Positions 46,615-59,100 of a DNA stretch of 64,000 bases are shown one piece after another (the stretch's first letter is position 1; each line of letters opens with the position of its first letter). The stretch spans positions 7,177,501-7,241,500 of the forward strand of contig NC_054758.1 of assembly GCF_018143015.1 (NCBI RefSeq), written 5' to 3'. A program made the position numbers and the translations under genes. This stretch comes from Lytechinus variegatus. Taxonomy: Eukaryota > Echinodermata > Echinoidea > Temnopleuroida > Toxopneustidae. The notes beneath the pieces are model-generated. The model saw only the letters and a program-made list of their open reading frames with translations. It was not told where the DNA came from and searched no databases.

Positions 46615-48320
46615 GATAGGAGTGGGCTATAAATGGGTGATTTTTGGTTTTAATGTGGGAACAGTTTTTTTGTGTTCCTTTTACCTTATCTCAACATGAA
46701 ATGACAATAATTTTTGTCTCTGGTCTGAGAAAACAGTGTGCCGGGCCAAAATCCAAAATGGCCGCCAAAACCCCCCAAAATCACAGTTTTGGCCACAACT
46801 TCTTTATTTGGTGGTCTTTTTCTCTGGTTTTGGTGTCTATTCATATGTTTTAGGGGGCAGGCAATTTGTTTTTCCTATAATTAGCACTTTTAAACCATTA
46901 TTTGTAGAGTTAAAAGGTAATTATACCTAAATTTTCCAATTTTATAGCTTTTTTTCAGCCAAATGTAGGTTTTATCATCCTGGAGTTCTTGGATATTAGA
47001 TGGTACGAGGTCAACAACAGCAAGCAGCTTCATAGAGCTATATTGCTAATTATTCCTCTACAATGGGTTTTACGGATATTAGTGAAATATATCTTATTAA
47101 AAAAAAAATGTTAATTATCCATAGGGGCAATACAGTATACAATGTACTGTTACTGTACATACTACACTGCCATTGACCACCATGACATATGACAATGACA
47201 AGGCCTGTTTATAAACTATAGTGTCATAGAAAATACATTGTAAGCTCTTAAGGTTTAAAATTAGATTTTGAATTGTGAATTTGATTGCTTGTCAGCTGAT
47301 GTACATGATGAAACCAGCAACGTAAATTGCACATAAAATATCACATACGTACATCACATATCTACGTGTAGCCATATCTTCTTCATTTTGAGGCTTTTTA
47401 CCTGGTGTGGTGTCTAACTGTCCTATGTTTATGGGGTCAGGTAACTATATAATCATGGTAACGTTGATCAACAGCCAATCAGAACCAAGGATTCCATGTA
47501 AGTTACCATTAAGTTAACATAATGGTAAATTTTTATGCACGGGGCCCAGAATATCTACAGTGTAAATGCCATGATGTGGGGTTAATTACCTTTCTCCGCC
47601 CCCTGAATTAGCATATTTGACAAAACATGTCCTCAGTTTCTGAGACAAAATATATCTTCAATTTCTGAGGCATCTAATTCTAAACCTAAGAGCTCATTTC
47701 TACATGTATAACACTATAGTTTATACATGCCTTGTCATGGTGGCCAATGCATTTATGCAGTGCAGTATGTACAGTACATTGTATACTGTATAGCCCCTAT
47801 GGATAATTAACAATTTTTTTTATTTAAGATATATTTCACAAATATCCGTAAAACCCATAGTAGAGGAATAAAAGCGATATAGCTCTATGAAGCTGCTTGC
47901 TATTGTTGACCTCGTACCATCTAATATCCAAGAACCCCAGGACGATAAAATCTACTTATTGGCTGAAAAAAGACTATAAAAATTGAAAAATTTAGGTATG
48001 ATTACCTTTTAACTCTACAAATAATGGTTTAAAAGTACTAATTATAGGAAAAACAAATTGCCTGCCCCCAAATACATATGAATAGACACCAAAACCAAAG
48101 AAAAAGACCACCAAATAAAGAAGTTGTGGCCAAAACTGTGATTTTGGGTGGTAATTGGCGGCCATTTTGGATTTTGGCCCGGCACACTTTTTTCTCGGAC
48201 CCGAGACAAAAAATATTGTCATTTCATGTTGAGATACATTACAAGGAATAAAAAAAAACTGTTCCCATATTGAAATTACAAAAAAAGGATTTTTGACCCA
48301 TGGATAGCCCACTCCTACTG
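46615..48320. mobile_element. Large foldback structure, arms about 630 bp
   Basis: 46,615-47,250 and 47,690-48,320 are inverse copies with scattered differences; both include AATGGCCGCCAAAA-like, TTTATTTGGTGGTCTTTTTC and CTATGGATAATTAAC segments. The arms are separated by about 440 bp holding a MITE remnant. No coding survives. The outer edge is AGGAGTGGGCTAT on the left and its inverse on the right. Confidence 0.78.
47447..47548. mobile_element. Partial MITE related to 59137-59285
   Basis: It contains CATGGTAACGTTGATCAACA and GCCAATCAGAACCAAGGATT and ends TTTTTATGCACGGGGCCC. The opposite terminal repeat is not recognisable. It sits in the spacer of the 46.6-48.3 kb foldback. Confidence 0.5.
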
Positions 48321-48329
48321 ATAAAAATA

Positions 48330-51266
48330 CTTTCAGTGGTAAGTTCATTGGATTTTGTAAGAACCCATGAGCTCATAAAGAAAACTGAAATAATATTTAG
48401 CTTCAACTCTTCCTATCAATTAAAGGCTGTCATACTATTCATGCAGCATTTAAAATCATTCAAGGTGAATGAGGGGTTTCAAGTTTTATAGAAAATTGAT
48501 CTGCAATTGATAGTGAGATACTCCTTAAGTACCATTCCAATACTGTTAAAAATTCAAAATATGCCTGCAAATTTGTGTGGAAAATTTGACAAGCAATGGT
48601 CATCGGTCCAAAATGGACATTTCATCTCCCCCAAACTTTGATAAGCCATTTGGGGCGCTTTAATTGGTACACCATTAGATAAATTTTACGAGGTACAATC
48701 CCGCACCTTCCGCCCCCCCCCCCCCTTCCCCAAACGACAACCGCTCAACACCTGAAGTGAGTTGTGTACAGATCCTTGGGCAAGATATCATTTGCAAACA
48801 CCATTCCATAACTTTACTTGTTCTATAAAAAAGTGAAAACTGATGATTAGTATTATGAAATTTAACCAATACATCAATCACCTGAATTCAAATAATTATC
48901 AATAACATTCAATTATCCCAGTTTCGACCCCCAAAACATAGAAAAGGTGTAACAAGTGTGAAATATTTTTAATACAAATTTATAGTACAAAAAGCCCAAC
49001 ATATACAAGAAGTTCTAATAATAATAATAATCATAGTTGGTTTTTATATAGCATGTATCACAGGTAGAAAATGTAAGAGAAAAAAACAGTAATGACTCAA
49101 AGTACTTTATAACAACGATAATAATACTCAGAATTTAAAAATGCATTTTGAGAAATTTCAGCCCTTTTTACACACTGATGCATGAATATAAAGACGGGAA
49201 AAAATATCAAAACAATACTTCGAAAATGCATCGGGCAAATTTTGACACTTCAAACATTGGCATCTTAATGTAGAAAAGAAACAAAAAAAGTATTTCTAGA
49301 ATAATCATACCATTACATTGGCGAGAAGGCATTTTCTGTTTGTGTGTAGTTATTTACAAAACAAAACACAAAAATGTTAAATTTTGGTACAACTTCAATC
49401 TTTCTCTATATATATTGTTTTCCTTGTGGGCTAACTCGCCCTGCAGTCAAAACTATTTGGTATAATATATATATAATTCATAAGTATATTGTGGCTTGTT
49501 CTTTTAAAAATGATATATACATGTATCCATAGAAAAACGATATACGTACTGCACAGTGTTCATGTGGGAGTGAATGAATTTTGCCCACAAAATGTAGAGA
49601 TCAAGTCCACCCCTTGAAAAAGAAGTTTATTTGAATACAAAGACAAAGAGCTAACAAGCATATTAAAGCTGAAGAATAAAGGAGACATTTCAAAGCTTTG
49701 CCCTATTTTTACAAAACAGCATGATATATGAATAACACGGATGATATGCACATGAGAGAGCTGATGGAGTCACACTCGTGTTTCTTTTTTTTTTAGTATG
49801 TATGAATTATATTTACAGATCTGACAATGAAGCTTGGCACACACTGTGCAATGCGATTGAATTAAAATCTAATTCCAACATATTCCAATCCATCTCAGTG
49901 CAATTGCATCGCAGGCCAGCAAACACATTGCAACAGCTCTGCACGCTGTATCTCATGGTGCCTCTTCTTTTGCTTGATTGTTGTCTGCGCTGCAGAAGCG
50001 CAGCAAATTGGCCATGACATCATCTAGGACGTATTCGAGAGATCAGCGTCCAACAAGCCAAGCTCCTAAGCTGGTCTCTTTTCATTTCACCCCTTTCCTT
50101 TTTAACATACAGACAAATACCCATGGCTTTAACAATGTTAAGTTTTATAAAATGATGATATATTTTGTTTGTATAATTGCCCAATCTTTGCAAATGTAAG
50201 GTTGTTACTTTTGTTCATTTATGTATTTGTATTTATGTACTTTTGACTTGTATGTGAAAAATGGAAAGATCTGACATGTCAAATGTCTGAGATTTAGTTT
50301 GCGATCATACTGCAACAAAGCGAGTCGCAGCTCCTCGTAGGTTGGTGCACACTTGGTCACTTTGTTTTCAACAGGATCTTGTGCAATCACGTCGCATGAT
50401 ATTCTGCTGGGCAAACCCTTCACTCGAGCCAAGGGTCTGAATGTGCAGCCTACTCATGCCTGTATTGGAACAGCAAGATTTGTATGTGCTAGTCTTTGCG
50501 TGGAGGCAATTTTGATGAAATTTTCAGTGTTATGCTACTTTGATTTTTCTCTATTGATTTAAATCAACATTTTTCTAAGGTGGACTTGACCTTTAAGACA
50601 CTTTTTAGCAGTCTCCAAACAAGCTTTACTTCACTTTTTTTACTCGCCTATATTCCTCAGCACATAGAGACAGCAAGGCAGTAATGTATATTATACAAGC
50701 AACATCATCATCATCATCATCATCAGTAGCCATGATCAGCCCACTGTCTTGCGCTGATGCAAACCACTATGTTCCAATGAACTCTGTGATACATGTATTA
50801 ACCCATATAAATTTATTATTTCACATGATTCAATGTTTTGCCAGTCTCCACTATAAAACAGTAAATAACAAGTAAAAGGCATTTTATTGCATAGTACAGT
50901 TAGGAAAAGTTCATGAATAGATCCCAGGACAAAACGGCACCAAAACTGATGTTTTTACCCCCAAATATGTATAGGTACGCAAGAATACATACAAAGTAAT
51001 AATGTAGGATGTATTGCATATTTTACACCTTTTATTGGCAGCAATGTCCTTTTTTTCAACCTCACTAAAACTATTGCATAAAAGTGTGTATTCTTATAAT
51101 GTATATATATATATTTATATATATCTATTTATCTTCCTATCAATCTAGCTATCTACATATCAGCAGGAATATGAGGTTGTCCTTAGCCAAAGGATAGCTT
51201 CATTTGAGTAGCTTGTTCCAAGAGATCATGACAAGGTTTTGTGAAAGGTTATGAACTGTGGAGGGT
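48330..51266. other. No gene; intergenic space between convergent genes
   Basis: Mostly AT-rich unique sequence. 49,830-50,480 looks like diverged mobile DNA. The helicase 3' UTR should occupy the part nearest 51,267. Confidence 0.5.
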
Positions 51267-53171
51267 TCAATCTTGATAATCCATCTGGCTATCTTTGACA
51301 GGGTTACAGCTCTTCCTTCTTCTTACATTTGGCAGAGGTGCCGTTAGCTCCGTAGAGCGACCGCCAGATGCCTGGTTGACTAATCTGTGATGCTCCATCG
51401 TAGGGTCTAATTGCACAGGATTGGTGGCCAGTCGGTTGAGAGATTCTAATCTCTGCAGATGTCTTTCTGGTTGCACAGGATCGGTGGCAAGCCGGTCAAG
51501 TGATTCTAATCTCTGATGATGTCTTTCTGGTTGCACAGGATCGGTGGCAAGCCGGTCGAGTGATTCTAATCTCTGATAATGTCTTTCTGGTTGTGCAGGA
51601 TCGGTGGCAAGTCGGTCAAGCGATTCTAATCTCTCAAGACGTCTTTCTGGCAGTGGCTCTTGACGGCTTTGACGTTGCGATCGTTCGTTCGACCTGCCTC
51701 GCTGATGATCATTATTCCGTCTCCGTCTCGAAGACCGGCCCCTCCGATTTCCATGTGAACCAAGACGACTTTGAAATGTTCCCTCATTGGTGGAATCACT
51801 CCATTGTCTCCTTTCACTCCTTCTATTCTCTGGTCTTTCATAGAGCGACTGATGTGAATGGGACAGGGGATGAGGATACTGATCTACATCCTCTTGTTGC
51901 CGATTGCTTCCATGGCTGTGTAAGTCTTGATGACATCGGGCCATTCCTGCATCAGCATCCTCACCAGAATGTCTCATTTTACTCCTTAAATTATTATCTT
52001 TTCTTCTTGAACTCTTCTGAGGTCTGAACTTACCAAAAGTGCGACCTCCTATACTTATCCCATTTCCCTTTCTTGAAATCCTCTCATTGTTCCTCAAACC
52101 AACAGCAATCTCATGGAGATTCTTCCTGTTATCACTCCCGTAATTTGGAATGTAACTAGAGCCATTTCCTCTCTGTCTTTGAGGAATATGGGTGTTGCGG
52201 GGTTTGTCTTGGTCTGTTCTCAATCCGTTCCCATGACTTGTTGCTGGTATGGTTTCCTGCGGCTTCTTTAGGATGCCCCTAGGTTGAGAAGAGCCTCTGG
52301 ATGTTTGTGGATAATCTCTACTTGTTGATGAGTTTATCTGAGAGGATGTCTCTTGGGCAGAATCGTTCGTCCTTGGTACCTTTGCTGGTCTCTGATGATC
52401 TTCTGTAGTTGTATCGAAGCTCACACGCCTCTTCCCCCTGTTACCTTTGTCATTATCAACAGAAACCTGTCTAAGTATTGATCGTCTGTTCTCCTCCTGT
52501 CCATGGCACGGAACCTCCACAGCCCTGGTCTGATCCGCAACAATTACTTTCCGATTATGCTGCACATGTTCTTCAATCATTAGGTTGCTACCTTCATTGA
52601 CCAATGCCTCGGATGGCCTGCTTCCAGAGTCCATGTCAGGATGCCCCGGGAAGTCAATTGCATGGGTCAACACCTCTTCCATTGGATCCTGGCTATTACC
52701 ATTGGCGGGATTCCCTTCATGACGTGGGTTGTGCCTGCTCTCAAAAACGAGCTCCATTCCATTGGAAGGTCCGGCTTGTTCTCTTCTCTGTTGAAGTCCC
52801 TGCGAAGCTTCAGATACAGTTGTCGGACATTGTCCGTTCCATGTCTGCTGATATCCTGGCAAAACCTGAACTTCAGATCCAGTCAGTGGAGAACTTCCAC
52901 TGGTTCCCAATCTTGATTGGTCTCCTGGTGAACTTCTTCCCACTGACTTAATCAGAGAAAGTCCAGGCTGTCCCACTCTCTGCTGGTGTCCAGCAGCTGA
53001 TCCTCGATTTTCAGTCCTTGGAGTGTGTGACCCTGATTGCCTCCTAGATGTGTTGGCTTGGGAATATCTTTCTCTGCAGTTCTGTGCATCTTCCCTGTAG
53101 GATGCCTTGGAAGTCCTGAAGACCAGCTTTCTACCAGTAGCATCATCCACCAGGTAATTCCAGTTGGCAAA
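51267..53171 (-). CDS. Helicase last exon: end of helicase core plus long basic low-complexity tail
   Basis: 634 residues and stop. It opens FANWNYLVDDATGRKLVFRT, the segment that follows motif VI in senataxin-like helicases, after acceptor TTGTCTGCAG. The rest looks disordered and is rich in Ser, Arg, Gln, Asn and Pro. Landmarks are KRRVSFD at 52416-52427, RGILKK, the block IAVGLRNNER near 52,107-52,080, GRTFGKFRP, an Arg-rich stretch (RRGRSSRRRRNN), four 20-residue repeats at about 51,412-51,651, and a C-terminus NPVKDSQMDYQD. Three of these blocks are shared with the ORF at 14,522. A TTTATT (AATAAA on the gene strand) at 51031-51036 is a candidate poly(A) signal. Confidence 0.85.
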   Translation of the reverse strand, partial: FANWNYLVDDATGRKLVFRTSKASYREDAQNCRERYSQANTSRRQSGSHTPRTENRGSAAGHQQRVGQPGLSLIKSVGRSSPGDQSRLGTSGSSPLTGSEVQVLPGYQQTWNGQCPTTVSEASQGLQQRREQAGPSNGMELVFESRHNPRHEGNPANGNSQDPMEEVLTHAIDFPGHPDMDSGSRPSEALVNEGSNLMIEEHVQHNRKVIVADQTRAVEVPCHGQEENRRSILRQVSVDNDKGNRGKRRVSFDTTTEDHQRPAKVPRTNDSAQETSSQINSSTSRDYPQTSRGSSQPRGILKKPQETIPATSHGNGLRTDQDKPRNTHIPQRQRGNGSSYIPNYGSDNRKNLHEIAVGLRNNERISRKGNGISIGGRTFGKFRPQKSSRRKDNNLRSKMRHSGEDADAGMARCHQDLHSHGSNRQQEDVDQYPHPLSHSHQSLYERPENRRSERRQWSDSTNEGTFQSRLGSHGNRRGRSSRRRRNNDHQRGRSNERSQRQSRQEPLPERRLERLESLDRLATDPAQPERHYQRLESLDRLATDPVQPERHHQRLESLDRLATDPVQPERHLQRLESLNRLATNPVQLDPTMEHHRLVNQASGGRSTELTAPLPNVRRRKSCNPVKDSQMDYQD

Positions 53172-56100
53172 CTGCAGACAAATCAATGAAGAACTCTGTC
53201 AAGATTTATGGCAAAAAGTAGGGGCACAGCATGCAGTCACAAAATGAAGTTTATGGAGAATTGAATAATAATTATAGATCCCAACTATCATTTCACATAG
53301 CTGCTTCTATGGCCTTTGTCCCTAGACATTGTAAGCCACGAAAGATAGTGAGATCAATCTATTCTGATAATAAACCACATTGAACCACATTGAATTTAGT
53401 CAAAGCGATATCAGACCAAGCAATAGTAGACCAGACTGCATTAACCTAAGTGAACAAGAGGTATTAATTACCCCAACAAACGAAGTGACATTGAACAAAG
53501 ACAATAACACCAAACAAATTTCAATGGTAAATTGCCAACTCGTCCACTCACCACATGGTCTACTTTCATTAAGTCCAATGCCATTCCGTCCATCAACACT
53601 TCGTCTAACAACCATTTGGTCCAATCATCACTTCGTCTAATCACCATTTCCTCTCATAACCAGTCGGTCTAATATCCATTTGATTCATTTTGCACGATTT
53701 AACATTTTGTCCAATTAGACCAAATGGCATATGGACTAAATGGCTATTGGACCAACTGGTCATTAGAAGGAAAAGCATTCCAATGCTTTTTTTTTCTGAA
53801 GCGTTTTATTTAACAGTTGGAATGCCTCTGGCGGTCTCACCTGCATCCGCGATTCAATATAGCAGCAGTGCTGACTTTGAAAACTACTATAACTCACACA
53901 AGATGTTCAGTGATACTTGGTTACTCTTATTTTCATGTTTTATGAACTAGACCAATACACTTACAGAGATATTATGGTAATTCAACAAATACCCCCAACG
54001 TGGCCAAAGTTCATTAACCTTTCATGACCTTTGACCTTGATCATGTGACCTGAAACTCACACAGAATGTTCAGTGATACTTGATTACTCTTATGTCCAAG
54101 TTTCATGAATCAGATCCATAAACTTTCAAAGTTATGATGATAATTCAACAGATACCCCAATTTGGCAAAAGTTCATTGACCCTAAATGACTATTGACCTT
54201 GGTCATGTGACGTGAAACTCATGCAGGATGTTCAGTGATACTTGATTAAGCTTACGTCCAAGTTTCATGAACTAGGTCCATATATTTCCTAAGTTATGCT
54301 GTCATTTCAAAACTTAACCTTCGGTTAAGATTTGGTGTTGACACCGCCGCCAAAGCAACGCCTATAGTCTCACTCTGCTTCGCAGGCAAGACAAAACTTA
54401 AAGTTTTCCACTATACCTCCTTAATTCTTGTCATGTTGCCGACAATGATGAGACTAAACTTGGCTCTGGTCAACACAAGATTCAGTACCTGTTTGCTCAT
54501 CAAAAATCTGAAAAGGAAAAGGATAATAATGATGACTTCAAATGATAAAACGATTATCAAGAGTTACATCATAAAGGGACAAAGCATATGGCAAGCTGGT
54601 TTCAAGGTTCTATGACATTTGCAGGCCTACCAACCTGTAAACATACAAAATAGGAGTGATTCATTTACAAAATAGGAGTCACAGCATATTTCCCATAGAT
54701 GACTGTACATAATATATGGACAAAAAAAGGGGGAATTTTCTTTCCCTATGATATAATGGATATTAAAAATTTCCAAAAAAGGAGTAACTCCTTTTAAAAA
54801 GGAGTAGTTGGCAGGCCTGCATTTGCTCCGGTGACAATTGCTTTTGTGAATTCCATACACTAATGGAATCACCAACTTCAACCCTGGATTAAACACTACA
54901 CCCTATCCTAAACCTAAAATAATACCCTATTGCAAATCTAACCCTATATCTTTAGACAAAGAAGCAAGAGTTGGTTTTAAAGCCAACATAAAGATTTGAT
55001 ACAGATTTGGTCAATAACATTATAAAAGATTATCATCTGACATTCCAATAATGCATTTCATTACTTAAACTGGGTCGGAAAAGAATCAAGGCATACAAGA
55101 ATTTGTCCGACGTAGTCAGTAGTCAAATTTCTTTAATGTCTTCCCCATTCAAGGGTTCTGATGATCAAGCTTCATACAGTACTAATTCAAGATAATTGAT
55201 TTGAGAGTAAAACGTTTGATATTCTTTTTTATTTCATCACCACCAACACCATCATCATCACCACCACCACCATTACCACCATCACCATCATCACCACCAC
55301 CACCACCATTACCACCACCACCATCACCATATCACCATCATCACCACCACCACCATTACCACCACCACCATCACCATCACCACCATCACCATCACCATCA
55401 TCACCATCATCATCACCACCACCACCATCACCATCATCATCACCACCACTACCATTACCACCACCACCATCACCATCATCACCATCACCATCATCATCTT
55501 CTTCATCACCACCACCACCATTACCACCACCACCATCACCATCATCACCACCACCACCATTACCACCACCATCACCATCATCACCATCACCATCATCATC
55601 ATCATCTTCTTCTTCATCATCATCACCAACACCATCATCATCACCATCACCATTACCACCACCACCATCACCATCATCACCATGATCATCATCATTATCA
55701 TCATCATCTTCTTCATCATCATCACCATCACCATCATCATCACCATTATCATCATCATTATCACCACCATCATCATCATCATTATCACCACCATCATCAT
55801 CATTACCACCACCACCACCACCATCACCATCATCTTCATATCAGTGATTTGTATGAACATACTAACCCATAATCATCAGGAGTTCCTCCGGTTCTTGTGC
55901 AACACAAAATGATGACATCTTTCTCCAAGCCAAAGAAATCTGCCGGGGTTCCTACAAGTGGCTTAAGAATTTTCTGCCTATAATTCAATATAAAAAATGT
56001 AAAAAAACCAGCAATAATCATGAATACTAACAATGATAATTAATAAAGCTTCTGGCCCGTATTCTGCATTTGGATTTCATTCAACTCTGGTCTCAACCCC

Positions 56101-59100
56101 ATCTAGCTAAAGATGGGGCGGGGGCAGCTCTTTTACCCCCTCTCCTCAACATTTTGAATATTATGATTGTTGTATTACATTTGACCAATGCTTAGTAAAA
56201 AGTCTCATCAGTCATAACTGCAAATGAACAATAAAAGTTCATTTCTGAGAAAAATTGAGAATACGAATGTCAAATTCACTGACCTAAGCATTTGTGATTG
56301 ATCAATAAATATTATTTCATCACAACCGAGCTGAAGAGTACCAAAGTATTCAATTTCCAAACGATTTCTAAACTTGATCACTGACCAGTACCATCCAGGT
56401 CAACCAGGAATGACTTTACACTCGACCGGTGACCCTTTCTTGCAGTACATGATATATCCCTGTGCAGTTGTCTTCGCACCTAAGAACATGCTCCAGTCGT
56501 GCATAAGGCCATGAGTAACTTGACAAATAGCTTTATGAAACACACACCACGGCTCCCTAACACAAAGGGTTGCGATAATATGAAATAATGAAAGAACCGC
56601 ACTGATTGGTTCCTGGTCAGTATTTTAAACCATATGCACGTGTAACATTAATATTAATTGGTCGGTTCATTTAGCAATAATCTTTGTGTAACGGAGCCCA
56701 GGTCTATGAAAGGCCTTTCTTTCTCTGAATTTGAACGCTCTGCCAGGAAAGCTTACAAGACATCTTCATTTGGATGTGTAAGTGCTCTTCTTCAAGAAAA
56801 ATTTAAAAGGACATTTGAGAAAAGTCGATCAAGAGCTAACTAGAAATTGGCTTCATCCTCACCCTTCTAGTGTTACTTTCAGGAGATCCCTCTGACCATC
56901 GGTGTGGGCGATTATCCCAATGCTGAACTTTTCTTTTCCAGAGAAGCTGCAAACTAGCTCTTTAATGAACGAAGCCTCGGCTGTGTTGACAAGTGATCTG
57001 TACGTGGATGAGAAAAGAGAGGACAAGGCATGTTCTACTGATAGAAAGATTGAGAGAATTTGCTTTTAAAAGGTCAAGTCAACACAAAGAATGATGTTAA
57101 GAAACAGAGAATCATAAAACAGCGTAAACATGAAATTAAATAGAAATAAGAAGACGAGAAAGATATGACTTCTTATAATTTTCCTTATTTTCACGCAACA
57201 GTTACAGATATTGTATATGAATGGGGGAGGAATTACTACCCGCCTGTACCCATTTACCTCACCTGGGTTGAGTGCAGGACAATGTGGGTAAATTTCTTGC
57301 AGAAATGGCTTGGAATCGAACCCACTTCCTTCAGATTTATAGACAGTCTTAACCAATGAACCATGACGCCCAAAACTCCTACAAAGTAATTTACCTTTAT
57401 CTTTTACAAACAAAACAACAGAATATTTAGATGTTGCCAAATTTGAAGAATAAAAGTTTATCTACTTACTCTCCCTGCATAGATTCCTTTCCATCGGACA
57501 CGTCAAAGATGATGTACCGGCGGAGGAAGAACGACTCTTGTCTGTCAATATCAAACATAAATTCCAGGGGGGTGTTTCAAAAAGAATTAAGTGTGACTTA
57601 AGCCCAGCTCAAACACTATGCGATTCGTTGTGATTCCCAATGTCAAAGAAATTGTGATAACACTTGATATGAGCATTCCAACCAATAAAATGACTTTACG
57701 CACGACTGGTAACCTTCTCTCTAACTGGGTTACGATTCATTTTTTTGAGGTTCCAGTTTGTGCCCAGATGTCAGGAAACTGCCACTCGTTAGACCTTCAT
57801 CCATATAATCGTGGTAAGTGCTTGATTTCTGTTTTAACTATTTATTCTGAGAATTATTTTGACCATACTTCACGCCTGTCAGGTGAGTATGCCAAATTAC
57901 ATGTAAGGTCCTGGCTCCCGCCCGCATAGCGGGCGGGTTCCCTCGGTTACCTTCTCTCATGCAAAGTGATATATTCCTATGTAATTGAGTTAGGACCTAG
58001 ACCATGTTCCAATCGTGCGTAGCTTTATGGACAGCTTTATGAAGCAACCACCAGGGCCCTGTCTTACAAAGAGTTACGCACCATTCTCACAACTCACTAG
58101 AAAGCTGCAGCAGTTTTGTTTTGCTTCTTTTCCCTTCACATTTCGCAAATCCTCCAAAACAACATCGTGAGATACATGCCTAATGTTCCGAAGCTGCACA
58201 ATATTTAGTATCCAAACCAAACTTTTTTTCACGATCTGAAAAAAAGAGTATTTTGAGGAAAAAATCTGCAGATTGAGGAAATAAAGTTAGGCTCATATTG
58301 CTCACTGACATTTTTAATTGTTTATATACTACATGTAATAAACAATATACAATGTCAATCACTTACTTCTTTCCAGTCTTGAGTTTGTGTAAGTACATCA
58401 CAGATGACGGATACTTTGCAATTTCTGCCTCCATGCGGTATTGTGTATCCCAATTATGTATACATGTGTTTTGATCCTCCATTGCAAATTTCTGAGCGAT
58501 TCTCGTCAGCATTGAACGACCAAATCCCAATTCCTTCGCCTCCTATATTCATAAAAACAGGAAATTATAAGTAGCAATGCATATTCCATAGATCAAAATT
58601 ATTCATCTTTATCGAGATGATAGCATTAATTTGTGTATTTATGTGTGTATGAGATTAATGTGGTGCTGCAAGCGAATATTTGCAATAAATTGCAAATTTC
58701 TCTTGGAATTTTACAACTGATAGGTCAATATTAATCATAGCAAAATCAATTTGAACTTCTTGCTTTAAAAAGTACAGGTGCAATTGGGCATAAATTTGCA
58801 ATTAATTGCAAGACTTATGGTTGATTCTGAGACCTAAAATTGACTTGTGGTTGATTGCACGGAACGCTCCATAAGATAGCTCTGAAAGTAGTCTATTCAA
58901 GGTGTGCACGTACCTTTGAATGAATGTGAATAATTTCCTGCTCTCTGTCACCAACCAAAAACACACGTTTAGTTTTACATTGAAGGGCGAGAAGAAGTTC
59001 AGTTTCTAAACAGTGGCAGGCCTATAAAAAAGAAAAAAGATAAGACAACTTTTATAATGACAAAAATATGTAGATACGTTATTTGAGGCAACAGGTAAAT

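Noticed and set aside
46228..46930. ORFs of 60-126 codons over the left arm of the 46.6 kb foldback
   Set aside because: They are not preserved in the right arm in matching form and show no domain.
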